The position numbers were made by a program, and so were the translations under genes. Shown one piece after another: positions 20,547-30,039 of a stretch of 64,000 nucleotides of DNA. This DNA is from Nemertoderma westbladi (taxonomy: Eukaryota; Xenacoelomorpha; Nemertodermatida; Nemertodermatidae), in NCBI GenBank assembly GCA_032718475.1, contig JAUCBJ010008482.1, positions 1 through 64,000 on the forward strand, written 5' to 3'. Within the stretch, counting starts at the first letter, position 1. Every line of letters starts with the position of its first letter. The notes beneath the pieces are model-generated. The model worked only from the letters and a program-made list of their open reading frames with translations. It did no database searches and was not told the origin of the DNA.

Positions 20547-21980
20547 CCCAAAGGCTTGGATCCACTTGAGGTTCTTTCTATAGGAGAGTTGGGCTACTTT
20601 TGCAATTGCGACTAGCTACTGTAAACATACTTTAGCAGTAACATTCACCTATAAACACACAAATTCCACACAACTGTCACCAATTGTACACATACAGGCC
20701 ATTTGTCCGTTAGTCAGTGCCTTCCAGAATGTCACGTTATTACTGTGTATCCTTGGATACTAACAGTGTGCTATGTATTCTCTATGCTATGCAATGGGAC
20801 AAGCTTTCTATTGTTCTTTTAACTTGCTTCTAATTCTAGCGTGGGTGTTGCTATGGTGACATTATGGAATGCTAGTGGTAGAATTAGGGTAATTCTCATG
20901 CATACAGATCTGGAATGCTATTTAATAGTAATTCTTTAATTGTCAATATCCTCTTTATGCATGATTTTATTAATTTCATCGGCTATTGACTATATGTTGG
21001 AGATTCTCGCACTCTAATACACTCAATAGGATGAATCTCCGCTCCCTTGATCTATTAATTAATGGAATTTTGGGAATGTTATAAATTGTATAAAATGACA
21101 ATTTATTAAATTCATTTAAAATATGAATTTAAATTTATTCCCGTGAATTTTATTATTTGACGTTAAAATTGACACAATTTTATTCCAGAGCATGTCTGGG
21201 AACTGATGATCCTGAATTCTATAAAAATTGTCTTTTAAGAGTATCGGTAAGTGCTGCGATATCTTAATTGACTAGAAATTTTAAAGGATCTGAATTTTAC
21301 AGATTTTAATAAATATTAAATTAATATTTAAGATGGGCACCGATTTATTCCAGAACTTGTCTGGGGACGTTAACCACTGATTCTAGAATTTGTCTTTCAA
21401 GTATATCGGTAGGTGCCGCGATATCTTAATCGACTAGAATTACAGATGGTCAAAAGGTTTAACAGATTTATTTGCGTTTTACGCTACTGTTATAGGGACA
21501 TCACGCTACTATATGTATTATTTAATATAAGGTAGAAGAGCAATATCGCACGAAGCAATGTCAGTGTGAAGAGGCAAGTCGTTTCCAAGGTCTACCCAGA
21601 GCTTGGTTTAGCCGAGACACGAGGATCTGAACTTTGCATTCCTAATACTCTGCCTACCAATAATACTTGAGTATAGTAGTGGCTTTATTGTACTTTAATA
21701 AGTACGGACATTTGATCTTACTGTAGTCACGTATTTATAATATGATACAGACAGTAAGGAAAGAGAAAAATTATTTTTCGCCGTCATACTAAATATATAT
21801 TATATATGTAATTACGTAATAAACACTAATATATTGCACTAATCTACCAAATAATCTAAAATAACCTTCTACTAAATAAAATTGAATAAAAACGATTATA
21901 ATAAAGTACATAATAAAGTTCGCATATAAAATATAATAAAATAGATAAAACAATATAGTCATACACCCACTCCAGACGTA
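20547..21980 (-). other. AT-rich interval between pol and third ORF, with tandem repeats
   Basis: No ORF of note. 21181-21265 and 21346-21430 are imperfect copies (165 bp apart) of a block with TTATTCCAGA, TGTCTGGG, TTGTCTTT, TATCGGTA and GCGATATCTTAAT. Such an interval could hold cis signals for a spliced subgenomic RNA, but I cannot point to one. Confidence 0.5.
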
Positions 21981-24900
21981 TCACGTTGGGGAGTCCCTAG
22001 ATGTTTGAGGAATTAGGGAGGTGGTCGTGGGAAGAGTGTCTTGCCTTCCATAGTTTCCGGAGAGTTCTCTGTCTCTTTCCAGTAAACATAAACGACCAAC
22101 TGGGCGGTTGAGTTGTTGCGTCTCAAAGATTATGCCTGGCTTCTTGAAGTTACGCCGCATGACGACGAGTTCTACCGAGCGTACTAAACCATCATCCGAG
22201 ATGTGAGTCTCGATGATACGACCTGTCTGCCACCGTTTATGTGGGAGGTCTGAATCTACAATAAGCACCATATCTCCGGTGCTGACGTTTTCTTGCTGCG
22301 CAAACCACTTAGTTCGAAGTTGTAGCGTGGGCAGATAATGTTTCTCGAAATGGTCAGCGAAACGACGGGATAGCAACTGCATAAGTTGCCAAGTTCGACG
22401 GCAGTATTCGTCTCCGTCGGCAATCTCCGATCGTGGGAGCATGGCTACAGGTTTCTTCAGTAGGAAGTGCGCGGGTGTTAGCGCTTCCAGGGAATCGGGA
22501 CTCGATGAGACTGGCATAAGCGGTCTCTCGTTGAGATAGGCAGCTATTTCTTCCATTAATGTCCGCAAAAGTTCGTCGGTGAGATACGCGCGGCATGGCA
22601 CTATAAAGTGAAATGCGGTCTTGACACTTCTAATTAATCTCTCCCAACTTCCTCCCCACCAAGGGGCGTCGGCGGCGTTGAAGGTCCAGCTAGATGCTGT
22701 TATCCTTAGCTGATCGTCCACCTGTCTTTGGTTCCAGTCCTTCACGTAAGCCTGGATTTCGTTGTTGGCACCAATGAAGTTCGTTCCCTTATCCGATCTC
22801 ATGGTATTACTCGTCCCGAAGCGAGAGATCTGTCGGCGTAAACTTAAGACGAAGCTGTTGGTAGATAGATCGTTCACCATATCGAGATGGATGGCTCTAC
22901 AAGTCATGCATACGAAGATGACACACCATCTCTTGACTATAGTCCTAGCACGATATACTTCAATAGGGCCAAATAAATCTACACCAGTATTAGTAAAAGG
23001 TGGTTCATAGAAGCTTACTCGTTCCCTAGGTAATTCTGCCTCTCGCTGTGTTAAAGGCCTACTGAATGCTTTCCTACAGGGTATGCAGTTCCTAAGAACT
23101 TGGTTCAGAGCTCTACGGGGTTTATCAAAATAATAGCGAGTTCGAATTTCGCTAAGAACTCGTTCTCTACCAGCATGATAAAGTTTACTGTGAACATCTA
23201 CAATCATCTTGATTTGTACTTCAAGATTTCTAATGAGTATGGGGAATTTAGTGTCAAAGGATAATGGCGCATTGGTGAGCCTTCCTCCAACACGTATTAA
23301 CCCATCTATCATTGTGCTAGAGAAGCGATCCCTTAAGCGCATCTGCGGATTTCTCAACAACAGGAAATACTTATCGGAATCCTCATAGCATTGCAGGAGT
23401 CTCAGTATCTGCTTATTGGTTTCTTCATGCTCCTGGTAACTAATTTTCTCCTTGAGAAACCGGTCAGATGTCTTATATTTGGGTAAATTTTTAATAACAT
23501 GAACTTGCGCAGATGTCAATGGAGCGGTATCACTAATGGTCTTCGTCCTGGAGTAGTGATGATGAAAATATCTCCTTAAATATGTGACGGCTTTACAGAG
23601 CCGATTCCAGGAACTGTAGTGATGCATTGTTCTCTGCAGCAGGGGTGAGATTCCTTGCGAGACGTCTGGTATTCCAGATTTCCAATCTCTATCTCTAATT
23701 TCCACAACAGACTTATTTGTGGCGAGGGATTGTGGATCCGAAGCATCATTTCTGGAAGTATGTAATACAGATAGATCGATCGTCGGTTTAAATAACTTCG
23801 ATTTACTCGCCCGGGTTTTAGGTTTGACTGTCTCCGCTCCCTTGGCTTGTCTAATTTCCGCCGTAGTAAGGTGAGGAGGCCATTCATCCTCTTCCTTGCT
23901 CAGGAAGTCGGGCCCACCCAACCAGTCTGGAGTATCTATCAGTTCCTGTGGAGTTGCTCCCCGGGAGGCGATATCGGCTGGATTAATCGTACCAGGGCAA
24001 TGTCTCGATTGATCTATCTTTGTGCGACTAAGAATAATAGCTACCCTGTTAGTAACAAAAACGCTGAACTGACAGACTTCATTGGTTAGATACTCCAACA
24101 CGAGTAAAGCGTCGATCCAATAAACCGTTTTCTCCAGTGGATAGTCGATTTGTTCTGTTACGTTCCGGCCGATGGCTGTAGCGTATAAAGCCGCCTTTAA
24201 CTCCGCTCGAGGAACCTTTAACTTGTTGTTAATCAATGCCTTAGAGGTAACCAAGGCGACTTTGATTCCATCCGGAGTTTCGACTCGCAGATATGCTACT
24301 ATACCTATTCCCATGTCGCTGGCGTCTCCAAACACATGTAGTTGATAGGAATACGTAGGAAGAACATGACCAAAATATGCATGGGAAATTATAAAGTTCT
24401 CGATGGCCAGTAGAGAATCTTCCCATTTCATCCATTTCTTCAACAGTTCTCCCTTAAGCGGATCGTCCCATGAGTGGTTTTCAAGCCACATTTGTTGTAC
24501 TAAACTCCGAGCAATCAATATAACTGGGCTAATAAATCCCAATGGGTCAAAATAAGTGCTCAGGATACTTAAACAAATCCGTTTGGTCTGAACTGGATTA
24601 TCTCGCTGTTTTAGCTGAAAAAACAGGATATCCTTTTCAGTGTCCCACTTCAAGCCAAGCGTCTTGGTTTCTGGAAGATCATCCTTTATTAAGTCTAGGT
24701 CTTTCGCTCCTCGGTCTTCTACCGGTATCGCTTCCAGAAACTCACGGGAGTTGCTGGTGAATTTCGTCAGTCGAAATCCACCTCTTTTCAAACACTCTAC
24801 CGTTCCTTTCGCGACATCAATGGCTTCTTCTACTGATGGAAGGGACCTTAAATTGTCGTCCATGTATATATTACGCTTGATGTTGTCTATCACCTCTTTT

Positions 24901-25460
24901 GAGAAGGCGTCTCGGTCGTCATTCGCAGTGGTCCGCACCACGGAGCAGGCGTTGGAAGGGCTTGATATGATCCCAAAAGCCTGGATGGTCATCCAGTACT
25001 CTACCGGTTTCTGGTTGAGATCTCCTTCAGGCCACCACAGAAATCTCAGGCTGTCTCTATCTCTATCCAGCGCCTTGACTTGTAAGAACATTCCTTCTAT
25101 ATCGGAGGCGAACGCGATGGAATATTGTCTTAATCTTAAAAGTATTCCCAACAAAGATTGGAGTAAGTTGGGTCCTGGTAACAACTCGGAATTGAGGGAT
25201 TGGCCCATATATAGAGCGGAGCCATCGAATACGACTCGTACTTCATGGGGTTTACCGGGTTTGGGAACGTAATGATGTGTTAAGTAATACGTTCTCTCAG
25301 TCACTGGTGTTCCTTCCAGTACTCGCTCCGCGTATCCCTTTGTAATAAATTTCTTCAACTGAGTTTGGTACATTTCTTTAGCTGAAGCATTAGCCGTAAG
25401 GCGTCGATGTAATTGAGCGATTCTTTTCTCTGCCAAGGGTCTGTTATTTATAAATCGATT
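21981..25460 (-). CDS. pol: BEL/Pao pol: reverse transcriptase, RNase H, integrase
   Basis: Open frame without an initiating ATG; it opens at 25460, overlaps the end of the Gag-protease frame by 17 nt and lies one base forward of it. Numbering from the TTG at 25436: RT with RVVFDGSA, SDIEGMF (D112) and the catalytic YMDD (191-194); Pao-type RNase H with GDAS (D371), AEL (E412), WID (D442) and PADIASR; integrase zinc site H749, H754, C784, C787; integrase core GVDLFGP (D820), RSDKGTNF (D882), GGSWERL (E932); and a C-terminal domain with the GDMVLI motif typical of Pao integrases. All catalytic residues are present. It should be made by +1 frameshifting from the upstream ORF, unless a single-base indel has separated them. 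Confidence 0.95.
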   Translation of the reverse strand, partial: NRFINNRPLAEKRIAQLHRRLTANASAKEMYQTQLKKFITKGYAERVLEGTPVTERTYYLTHHYVPKPGKPHEVRVVFDGSALYMGQSLNSELLPGPNLLQSLLGILLRLRQYSIAFASDIEGMFLQVKALDRDRDSLRFLWWPEGDLNQKPVEYWMTIQAFGIISSPSNACSVVRTTANDDRDAFSKEVIDNIKRNIYMDDNLRSLPSVEEAIDVAKGTVECLKRGGFRLTKFTSNSREFLEAIPVEDRGAKDLDLIKDDLPETKTLGLKWDTEKDILFFQLKQRDNPVQTKRICLSILSTYFDPLGFISPVILIARSLVQQMWLENHSWDDPLKGELLKKWMKWEDSLLAIENFIISHAYFGHVLPTYSYQLHVFGDASDMGIGIVAYLRVETPDGIKVALVTSKALINNKLKVPRAELKAALYATAIGRNVTEQIDYPLEKTVYWIDALLVLEYLTNEVCQFSVFVTNRVAIILSRTKIDQSRHCPGTINPADIASRGATPQELIDTPDWLGGPDFLSKEEDEWPPHLTTAEIRQAKGAETVKPKTRASKSKLFKPTIDLSVLHTSRNDASDPQSLATNKSVVEIRDRDWKSGIPDVSQGISPLLQRTMHHYSSWNRLCKAVTYLRRYFHHHYSRTKTISDTAPLTSAQVHVIKNLPKYKTSDRFLKEKISYQEHEETNKQILRLLQCYEDSDKYFLLLRNPQMRLRDRFSSTMIDGLIRVGGRLTNAPLSFDTKFPILIRNLEVQIKMIVDVHSKLYHAGRERVLSEIRTRYYFDKPRRALNQVLRNCIPCRKAFSRPLTQREAELPRERVSFYEPPFTNTGVDLFGPIEVYRARTIVKRWCVIFVCMTCRAIHLDMVNDLSTNSFVLSLRRQISRFGTSNTMRSDKGTNFIGANNEIQAYVKDWNQRQVDDQLRITASSWTFNAADAPWWGGSWERLIRSVKTAFHFIVPCRAYLTDELLRTLMEEIAAYLNERPLMPVSSSPDSLEALTPAHFLLKKPVAMLPRSEIADGDEYCRRTWQLMQLLSRRFADHFEKHYLPTLQLRTKWFAQQENVSTGDMVLIVDSDLPHKRWQTGRIIETHISDDGLVRSVELVVMRRNFKKPGIIFETQQLNRPVGRLCLLERDRELSGNYGRQDTLPTTTSLIPQTSRDSPT
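25444..25460 (-). promoter_or_regulatory. Gag-protease/pol frame junction (+1 frameshift site or single-base indel)
   Basis: 17-nt overlap between the two frames: the pol frame is closed upstream by a TGA at 25463-25461 and the Gag frame ends with TAA at 25446-25444, preceded by TAT AAA. The conserved pol start region (NNRPLAEKR) is encoded only in the +1 frame and starts inside the overlap. Slow decoding of the UAA with AAA in the P site would be a plausible shift point, but many BEL/Pao elements encode one continuous frame, so a recent indel is the alternative. Confidence 0.5.
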
Positions 25461-28400
25461 TCATATCGATTTCAAGGCCGATTTCATATCTACCTTGGTC
25501 CTTTAAAAAACGTGTAGTTGTTTCCTGGATTTGCTTGGCTCTTTCTTCTTCTATCGATAGGGCCTTATCGTATGAATTGGGCTCTACCAGTTCTTGAGTA
25601 AAGAATCGTACGGCTAGTTCGTCCCGAGTTCTAGCGTTGTAGCGCTCTATCTCATCATTTAGTTCGTCATTGTAATCAATGGGTCCCGATGGGCGAATCA
25701 GTTGACATAGGTTCACCTGGTTTTTCCACGTTTTGTTTTCTGTAAGTAGGTCGATTGTGTTCTCTTCATCGAAGAGTTGGTAGATGTCGTCATTATCTGA
25801 GGAGTATAGTGTTCCCTCAGTTAGTTCTTCCACCTCACTGCTCTCCACTTCCCAATCGTTTACTTGGTATATTCGTTCTTGTGGCATTCTCTCTTCGAGA
25901 GTTCTGCGGGAAGGGCCAGTAAAGTACCAACCTACTCTAGTTCTTACCGCATAGGTTTGCAGTGGCTGCGGTTGAGCAGGCCGTTTCTCCAATGTCTCGA
26001 GCGCCTCATGCGCGTTTTGGCCGATGAGTATTTGCACTCCAGGATAATCTGTCTGGAATCGAGGTATCTTAAGATGTTGAATGCTCTCATCCTCGTCCCA
26101 ATTATAAAGGTCTGCTTGGGTAGTAGCGAAGTTCTTTATAGCCACCATTTTTACCGACCTTATACCTTGTGCTCCTAATTTATCCTGGGGGGTGGACAAC
26201 ACACCTACATAGTAATCTGCCGTTAGGGTAGATTTCCAAACCTGCATAATTCCTGACATATTCAATTTAGTCCGGAATTTGGGTTGTCCAGCAAAGATAT
26301 CTTCGGCTAGTTCTTGATCGATGAATGTTCCTGTGCTGCCGGAGTCAAGGAGGGCGTTCACTATGTAACTTTTGCTAGGACCATGAACTCTTACCTGCAC
26401 TACAGGAAATTCTCTGATTCCTACGTTGGAAGTTGGAGCTTTCCAAGATGGTTGTCTGGCAAAAGTAGTTGGGGGGAACTCATTGTCGGTGTCCTTTTCA
26501 TAAGTAAGTGCTCGATACACCGCGGTATTGATTAGGTAACAGGATTCGTTGGTGTCGGAGAATTCGTCAGTATAGAATCCTTCCATCTCAGACTCTTGAT
26601 CAGTGTCGTTTACATCACTGAATTGGACATGTAGTTCGGGCTCACTTACCTTACTCGGGTTGTTTCGTTCGAACTCACTGTGTAACAAGATGTGATGTTT
26701 CGCGTCACACTTTGCACACTTTACGTCGGAGTAACAGGTTCGCCGTTGGTGTCCTGATCTGAGGCAATTATAGCATAACCGCTTATCCCACACGACTGCA
26801 CGTCTGTCTACAAGGGATTTCTTTAGAAATTCGGCACACGCACTCAAACGGTGGGTCCCGTCGCACACCGCACAGTTAGGTTTTATGTTACTCACTTTAC
26901 CTTGGGTAACTTGATGCACTCTCGTTCTTTCTTCAGGCTTTCTTCGGTGCATTCTGTTAGGAGACTGAGGAGGGGTCTTGGCAACCTGTTCTCTCCTATC
27001 GATGTTTCGAGCCTTGTATTTACTTACGTCTTTTGAGGTTTTGTCAACGTAGTAAGATCTATCAGTGTCTTTCCCGCTGTCCTCTTCTTGAGAAGCTTGG
27101 CTTTCGCCGTCGTCAGTGTAACACACTGGTGTTACTCTTCTCCTAGAAGCGGGTTTCTCACTTACCTTATTTTCCGATGTTTTCTCTCTGGACTGCTTGA
27201 TGAGTTGTAGTTTTACTTCACCATCTAAGAAGGACATGAGATCAGCCATGGTAGGGCTTCGTCGTTGTTGTTCATTCATGTACAAAACTTTCTTGTCCCA
27301 GCGTGTACATACTCCACCCTTTGGTAAAGTAGAGACTACGGCTCCAATAACCATGGAACTCTGATATTCATGAGACTTACCTAACCAGTCCAATTGTCTA
27401 CAGATCTCCTGAATCTCATCGGAAAACTCTATAATCCCGCTACTAAGGAAGTTTCGGGGGGCTACTAATTTTGCATACAAATACTTAGCTATGTTATCCT
27501 TGTTACCGTACCTGATGTTTAATGTATCCCAAACTTGTCTTAATCCTTCTGGATGTCCAATAAACTTTAACGCCATTAACTTGGGAGGTCCTTCCAAACA
27601 CTTGATGAGGAATCTAAGCTTCTCGCCGTTAGATAGTACAGAGTTCTGTATGCTATCTTTGTAATATTCATTGAAAGGTAACCATTTCATCTCATCTCCA
27701 TTGAATTTGACGATCTCTCCCACTTTAACCGCTTGGCGGGCTTCTGTTCTAGCCATCTGATGCGTAAAGCTTTCTTGGGCCATCGTGTTATTTAATATCG
27801 AATTATCGGTATATAAATTTCCCGGATTATTATCAGGTCTATAGGGAATATCATTAACAACAGGTTTATAATCACCCTTAATAGGGTTTGCTATAGGAGT
27901 TTCTACTTCACTAGCAGTATCCACACCTTGCGCATGTGATACTTCAGACCTAACAGGTTGACACAATGTTACTGGGGGTATTGGTATACCCTTTTGTATA
28001 TTGACTAATTTGTCACGTTCTAGCGCGATACTTTGCTGCACTTCTTGTAATTCTGCCCTACCTTCCCTTACTGTTCCCTTAAGTTGGTGGACAGTCTCCT
28101 GCATCTGTCCGAGCAGGAGGTTCATCCCCCGCCGTCCCTCCTCTACCCACTCGACAGCCGAAGCGGGAGTCGCCAACATTGTAGCGGGCTGACGCTGGAC
28201 GACGGGAGACAAATCTTTGATTTCTCTCTCTGTTTCCAGGACAGGGATATTCTCATGGACTGTTCTACCGGGTACAGGCAGTGTAGTACTGTGTAAAGGG
28301 AATTTAGAGTTAAGCTCTGGAAGTACAGGGGTCTCTAGCACAGGAGTGACTTTGGGAACGACAGGCCTAATTATTTCAGGCTCATCAACTATAGTAGGGA

Positions 28401-30039
28401 GTCTTTTGACCTTAATAATTTGGTCTATAGGTTCTATACTACTTAAGTCTGTGCTAGCTAGTTGTCTTCTAACAGCTGGGGGCAAATCAGGCAATTTGTA
28501 ACGGTGGGATGTTTTTCTACGCCTGCTTAGACGAGATCTATTTCCTCCGCCTTCAGGATCGGTGGTTTCGCTTTCCTCCGATGATGTGTATCCCTGGCGT
28601 TTGGGAGTAGATCTTCTCATCATCTGCATGTGACTAGCAGTTAACTGTTTATTTATGAAGTCTTGCGTCTCTTGCAGATTTTCCAACTCTAGTTGGGTAG
28701 TCTCCTCAGACGCTCTCCATTCTGCTTCTGCCACCGCTGCTTTTCTTTCTGCTTCTGCTTCTGCCGCCATTGCTTTTCTTTTTGCTTCTGCTTCTGCCAC
28801 CGTTACTGCTGCTGCCTTTCTTTCTGCTTCGGCTTCTGCCACCGTTACTGCTGCTGCCTTTCGGTCCTCTATCCGTTTTTTCTTTACTTGTTCCTCTTGG
28901 ACTCTAGCGAGGCGGAGTTTTTCATCAAATTTAGCTTGGTTCGCAGCTAACATTTCCGCATCGATTGAGTCCAACACAAGCTTGGTTCCTTCACTATTGG
29001 GGCGAAGTCCAGCCAGTCGTCTCCTCAACTCCTCATCACCCAAGAAACGTTGATAGTCTGACAGATAGATGTCTATGGCGTCTCTCGAGGGCGGCTTCTC
29101 TGCTGCTGTCTCTTCGCTTTCCACTTGAGAAAGGGTGGCATCGGTTGGTTCTTCATAGGTTGGTCTCTCAGCCAGCTGGGATTTCCACTGGGCCGTTTCT
29201 TGAACTTTGAGACCGACCCGCTGGAACCAAGTCTTGACAGCAACCTGCAGCGACGTGTCCTGTCTTCTTTTGGAAGTTTCCTCAAAGGCTGATAAGATTA
29301 GTCTAATGCGTAGGGTTCTTTCGCGTACTTGATAAAGCAGCTCTTCCTGCTCTTGAGGTCCTTGGGGTTGTCGAAACAGTTGTTCTTCTAATCGCTCTAA
29401 GGAGCCGAAGAATCCCTGCACATATCCTGCTGCAGACCTCTTCCAAACAGCTGGATCCATCGTATCTTTAGTCACTCCCATCCTGTGTATGTCTTCCCAA
29501 GTAGCTTCGGACAAATCCATCGGGAGTCCGGGTCCGGGAAAGTTCCATTGTGACTCGACAATAGACATCAATTCTTCCCTGGCGTATCCCGCATAACTAT
29601 CTTGGGTCGCTCGCTTACTTCTCGCCCAATCAGCTTGATGTTCCTCCACCGCAATCAATATAGTAGTTAGCACTGCGGCAGGAAGGGTGAGAAGGGGATC
29701 CGAGTAGGCTGTAGCCGCCATCTGCACTCCGCGTTCGGGGGTCAGCTCTACAGTATCCGAACTACTGGAGCTATCGGGTCGCTGGGAACGAGTTTCTTGA
29801 CTAGGCTGTTGCTGCTGTTGGACAGCTGCTTCCTGGTTCCGTTTGACCTGGGCCCAAGTGCCGATGATAGACCTACGGTGTTGGATTAGCTTAGGGTCTG
29901 ATACTACTACTGGAGGGATGACCTTTCTTTCAGTAGGAGGTGAGCTGAACTCCTTTCTTAATCGCTCCACACTCCTATCTGTGTCACAGATGGTTGTATC
30001 GATTAAACTGTCTGACAGGTTTTGCTGGGTGTCAGACAT
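25444..30039 (-). CDS. gag: BEL/Pao Gag-protease ORF, 1531 aa
   Basis: From an ATG (AAC ATG, A at -3) to a TAA at 25446-25444. About 770 N-terminal residues precede the usual Gag core: Ser/Gln-rich parts, a long Ala/Glu/Lys coiled coil with repeated AEAEAERKAA units at about 390-445, a basic SRLSRRRKT patch near 505, and Pro/Val-rich spacers. The BEL-type Gag core (DUF1759-like, with KFNGDEMKW and LIKCLEGPPKLMAL) is at about 775-930. Three zinc-binding groups follow: CAVC..TH....C near 1056, CYNC..GH....C near 1089 and CAKC...HH..LLH near 1108. The aspartic protease signature LLDSGSTGTF has its catalytic Asp at 1232. Role: capsid formation, RNA packaging and polyprotein processing. The N-terminal extension is unusually long for BEL/Pao. 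Confidence 0.95.
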   Translation of the reverse strand: MSDTQQNLSDSLIDTTICDTDRSVERLRKEFSSPPTERKVIPPVVVSDPKLIQHRRSIIGTWAQVKRNQEAAVQQQQQPSQETRSQRPDSSSSSDTVELTPERGVQMAATAYSDPLLTLPAAVLTTILIAVEEHQADWARSKRATQDSYAGYAREELMSIVESQWNFPGPGLPMDLSEATWEDIHRMGVTKDTMDPAVWKRSAAGYVQGFFGSLERLEEQLFRQPQGPQEQEELLYQVRERTLRIRLILSAFEETSKRRQDTSLQVAVKTWFQRVGLKVQETAQWKSQLAERPTYEEPTDATLSQVESEETAAEKPPSRDAIDIYLSDYQRFLGDEELRRRLAGLRPNSEGTKLVLDSIDAEMLAANQAKFDEKLRLARVQEEQVKKKRIEDRKAAAVTVAEAEAERKAAAVTVAEAEAKRKAMAAEAEAERKAAVAEAEWRASEETTQLELENLQETQDFINKQLTASHMQMMRRSTPKRQGYTSSEESETTDPEGGGNRSRLSRRRKTSHRYKLPDLPPAVRRQLASTDLSSIEPIDQIIKVKRLPTIVDEPEIIRPVVPKVTPVLETPVLPELNSKFPLHSTTLPVPGRTVHENIPVLETEREIKDLSPVVQRQPATMLATPASAVEWVEEGRRGMNLLLGQMQETVHQLKGTVREGRAELQEVQQSIALERDKLVNIQKGIPIPPVTLCQPVRSEVSHAQGVDTASEVETPIANPIKGDYKPVVNDIPYRPDNNPGNLYTDNSILNNTMAQESFTHQMARTEARQAVKVGEIVKFNGDEMKWLPFNEYYKDSIQNSVLSNGEKLRFLIKCLEGPPKLMALKFIGHPEGLRQVWDTLNIRYGNKDNIAKYLYAKLVAPRNFLSSGIIEFSDEIQEICRQLDWLGKSHEYQSSMVIGAVVSTLPKGGVCTRWDKKVLYMNEQQRRSPTMADLMSFLDGEVKLQLIKQSREKTSENKVSEKPASRRRVTPVCYTDDGESQASQEEDSGKDTDRSYYVDKTSKDVSKYKARNIDRREQVAKTPPQSPNRMHRRKPEERTRVHQVTQGKVSNIKPNCAVCDGTHRLSACAEFLKKSLVDRRAVVWDKRLCYNCLRSGHQRRTCYSDVKCAKCDAKHHILLHSEFERNNPSKVSEPELHVQFSDVNDTDQESEMEGFYTDEFSDTNESCYLINTAVYRALTYEKDTDNEFPPTTFARQPSWKAPTSNVGIREFPVVQVRVHGPSKSYIVNALLDSGSTGTFIDQELAEDIFAGQPKFRTKLNMSGIMQVWKSTLTADYYVGVLSTPQDKLGAQGIRSVKMVAIKNFATTQADLYNWDEDESIQHLKIPRFQTDYPGVQILIGQNAHEALETLEKRPAQPQPLQTYAVRTRVGWYFTGPSRRTLEERMPQERIYQVNDWEVESSEVEELTEGTLYSSDNDDIYQLFDEENTIDLLTENKTWKNQVNLCQLIRPSGPIDYNDELNDEIERYNARTRDELAVRFFTQELVEPNSYDKALSIEEERAKQIQETTTRFLKDQGRYEIGLEIDMKSIYK

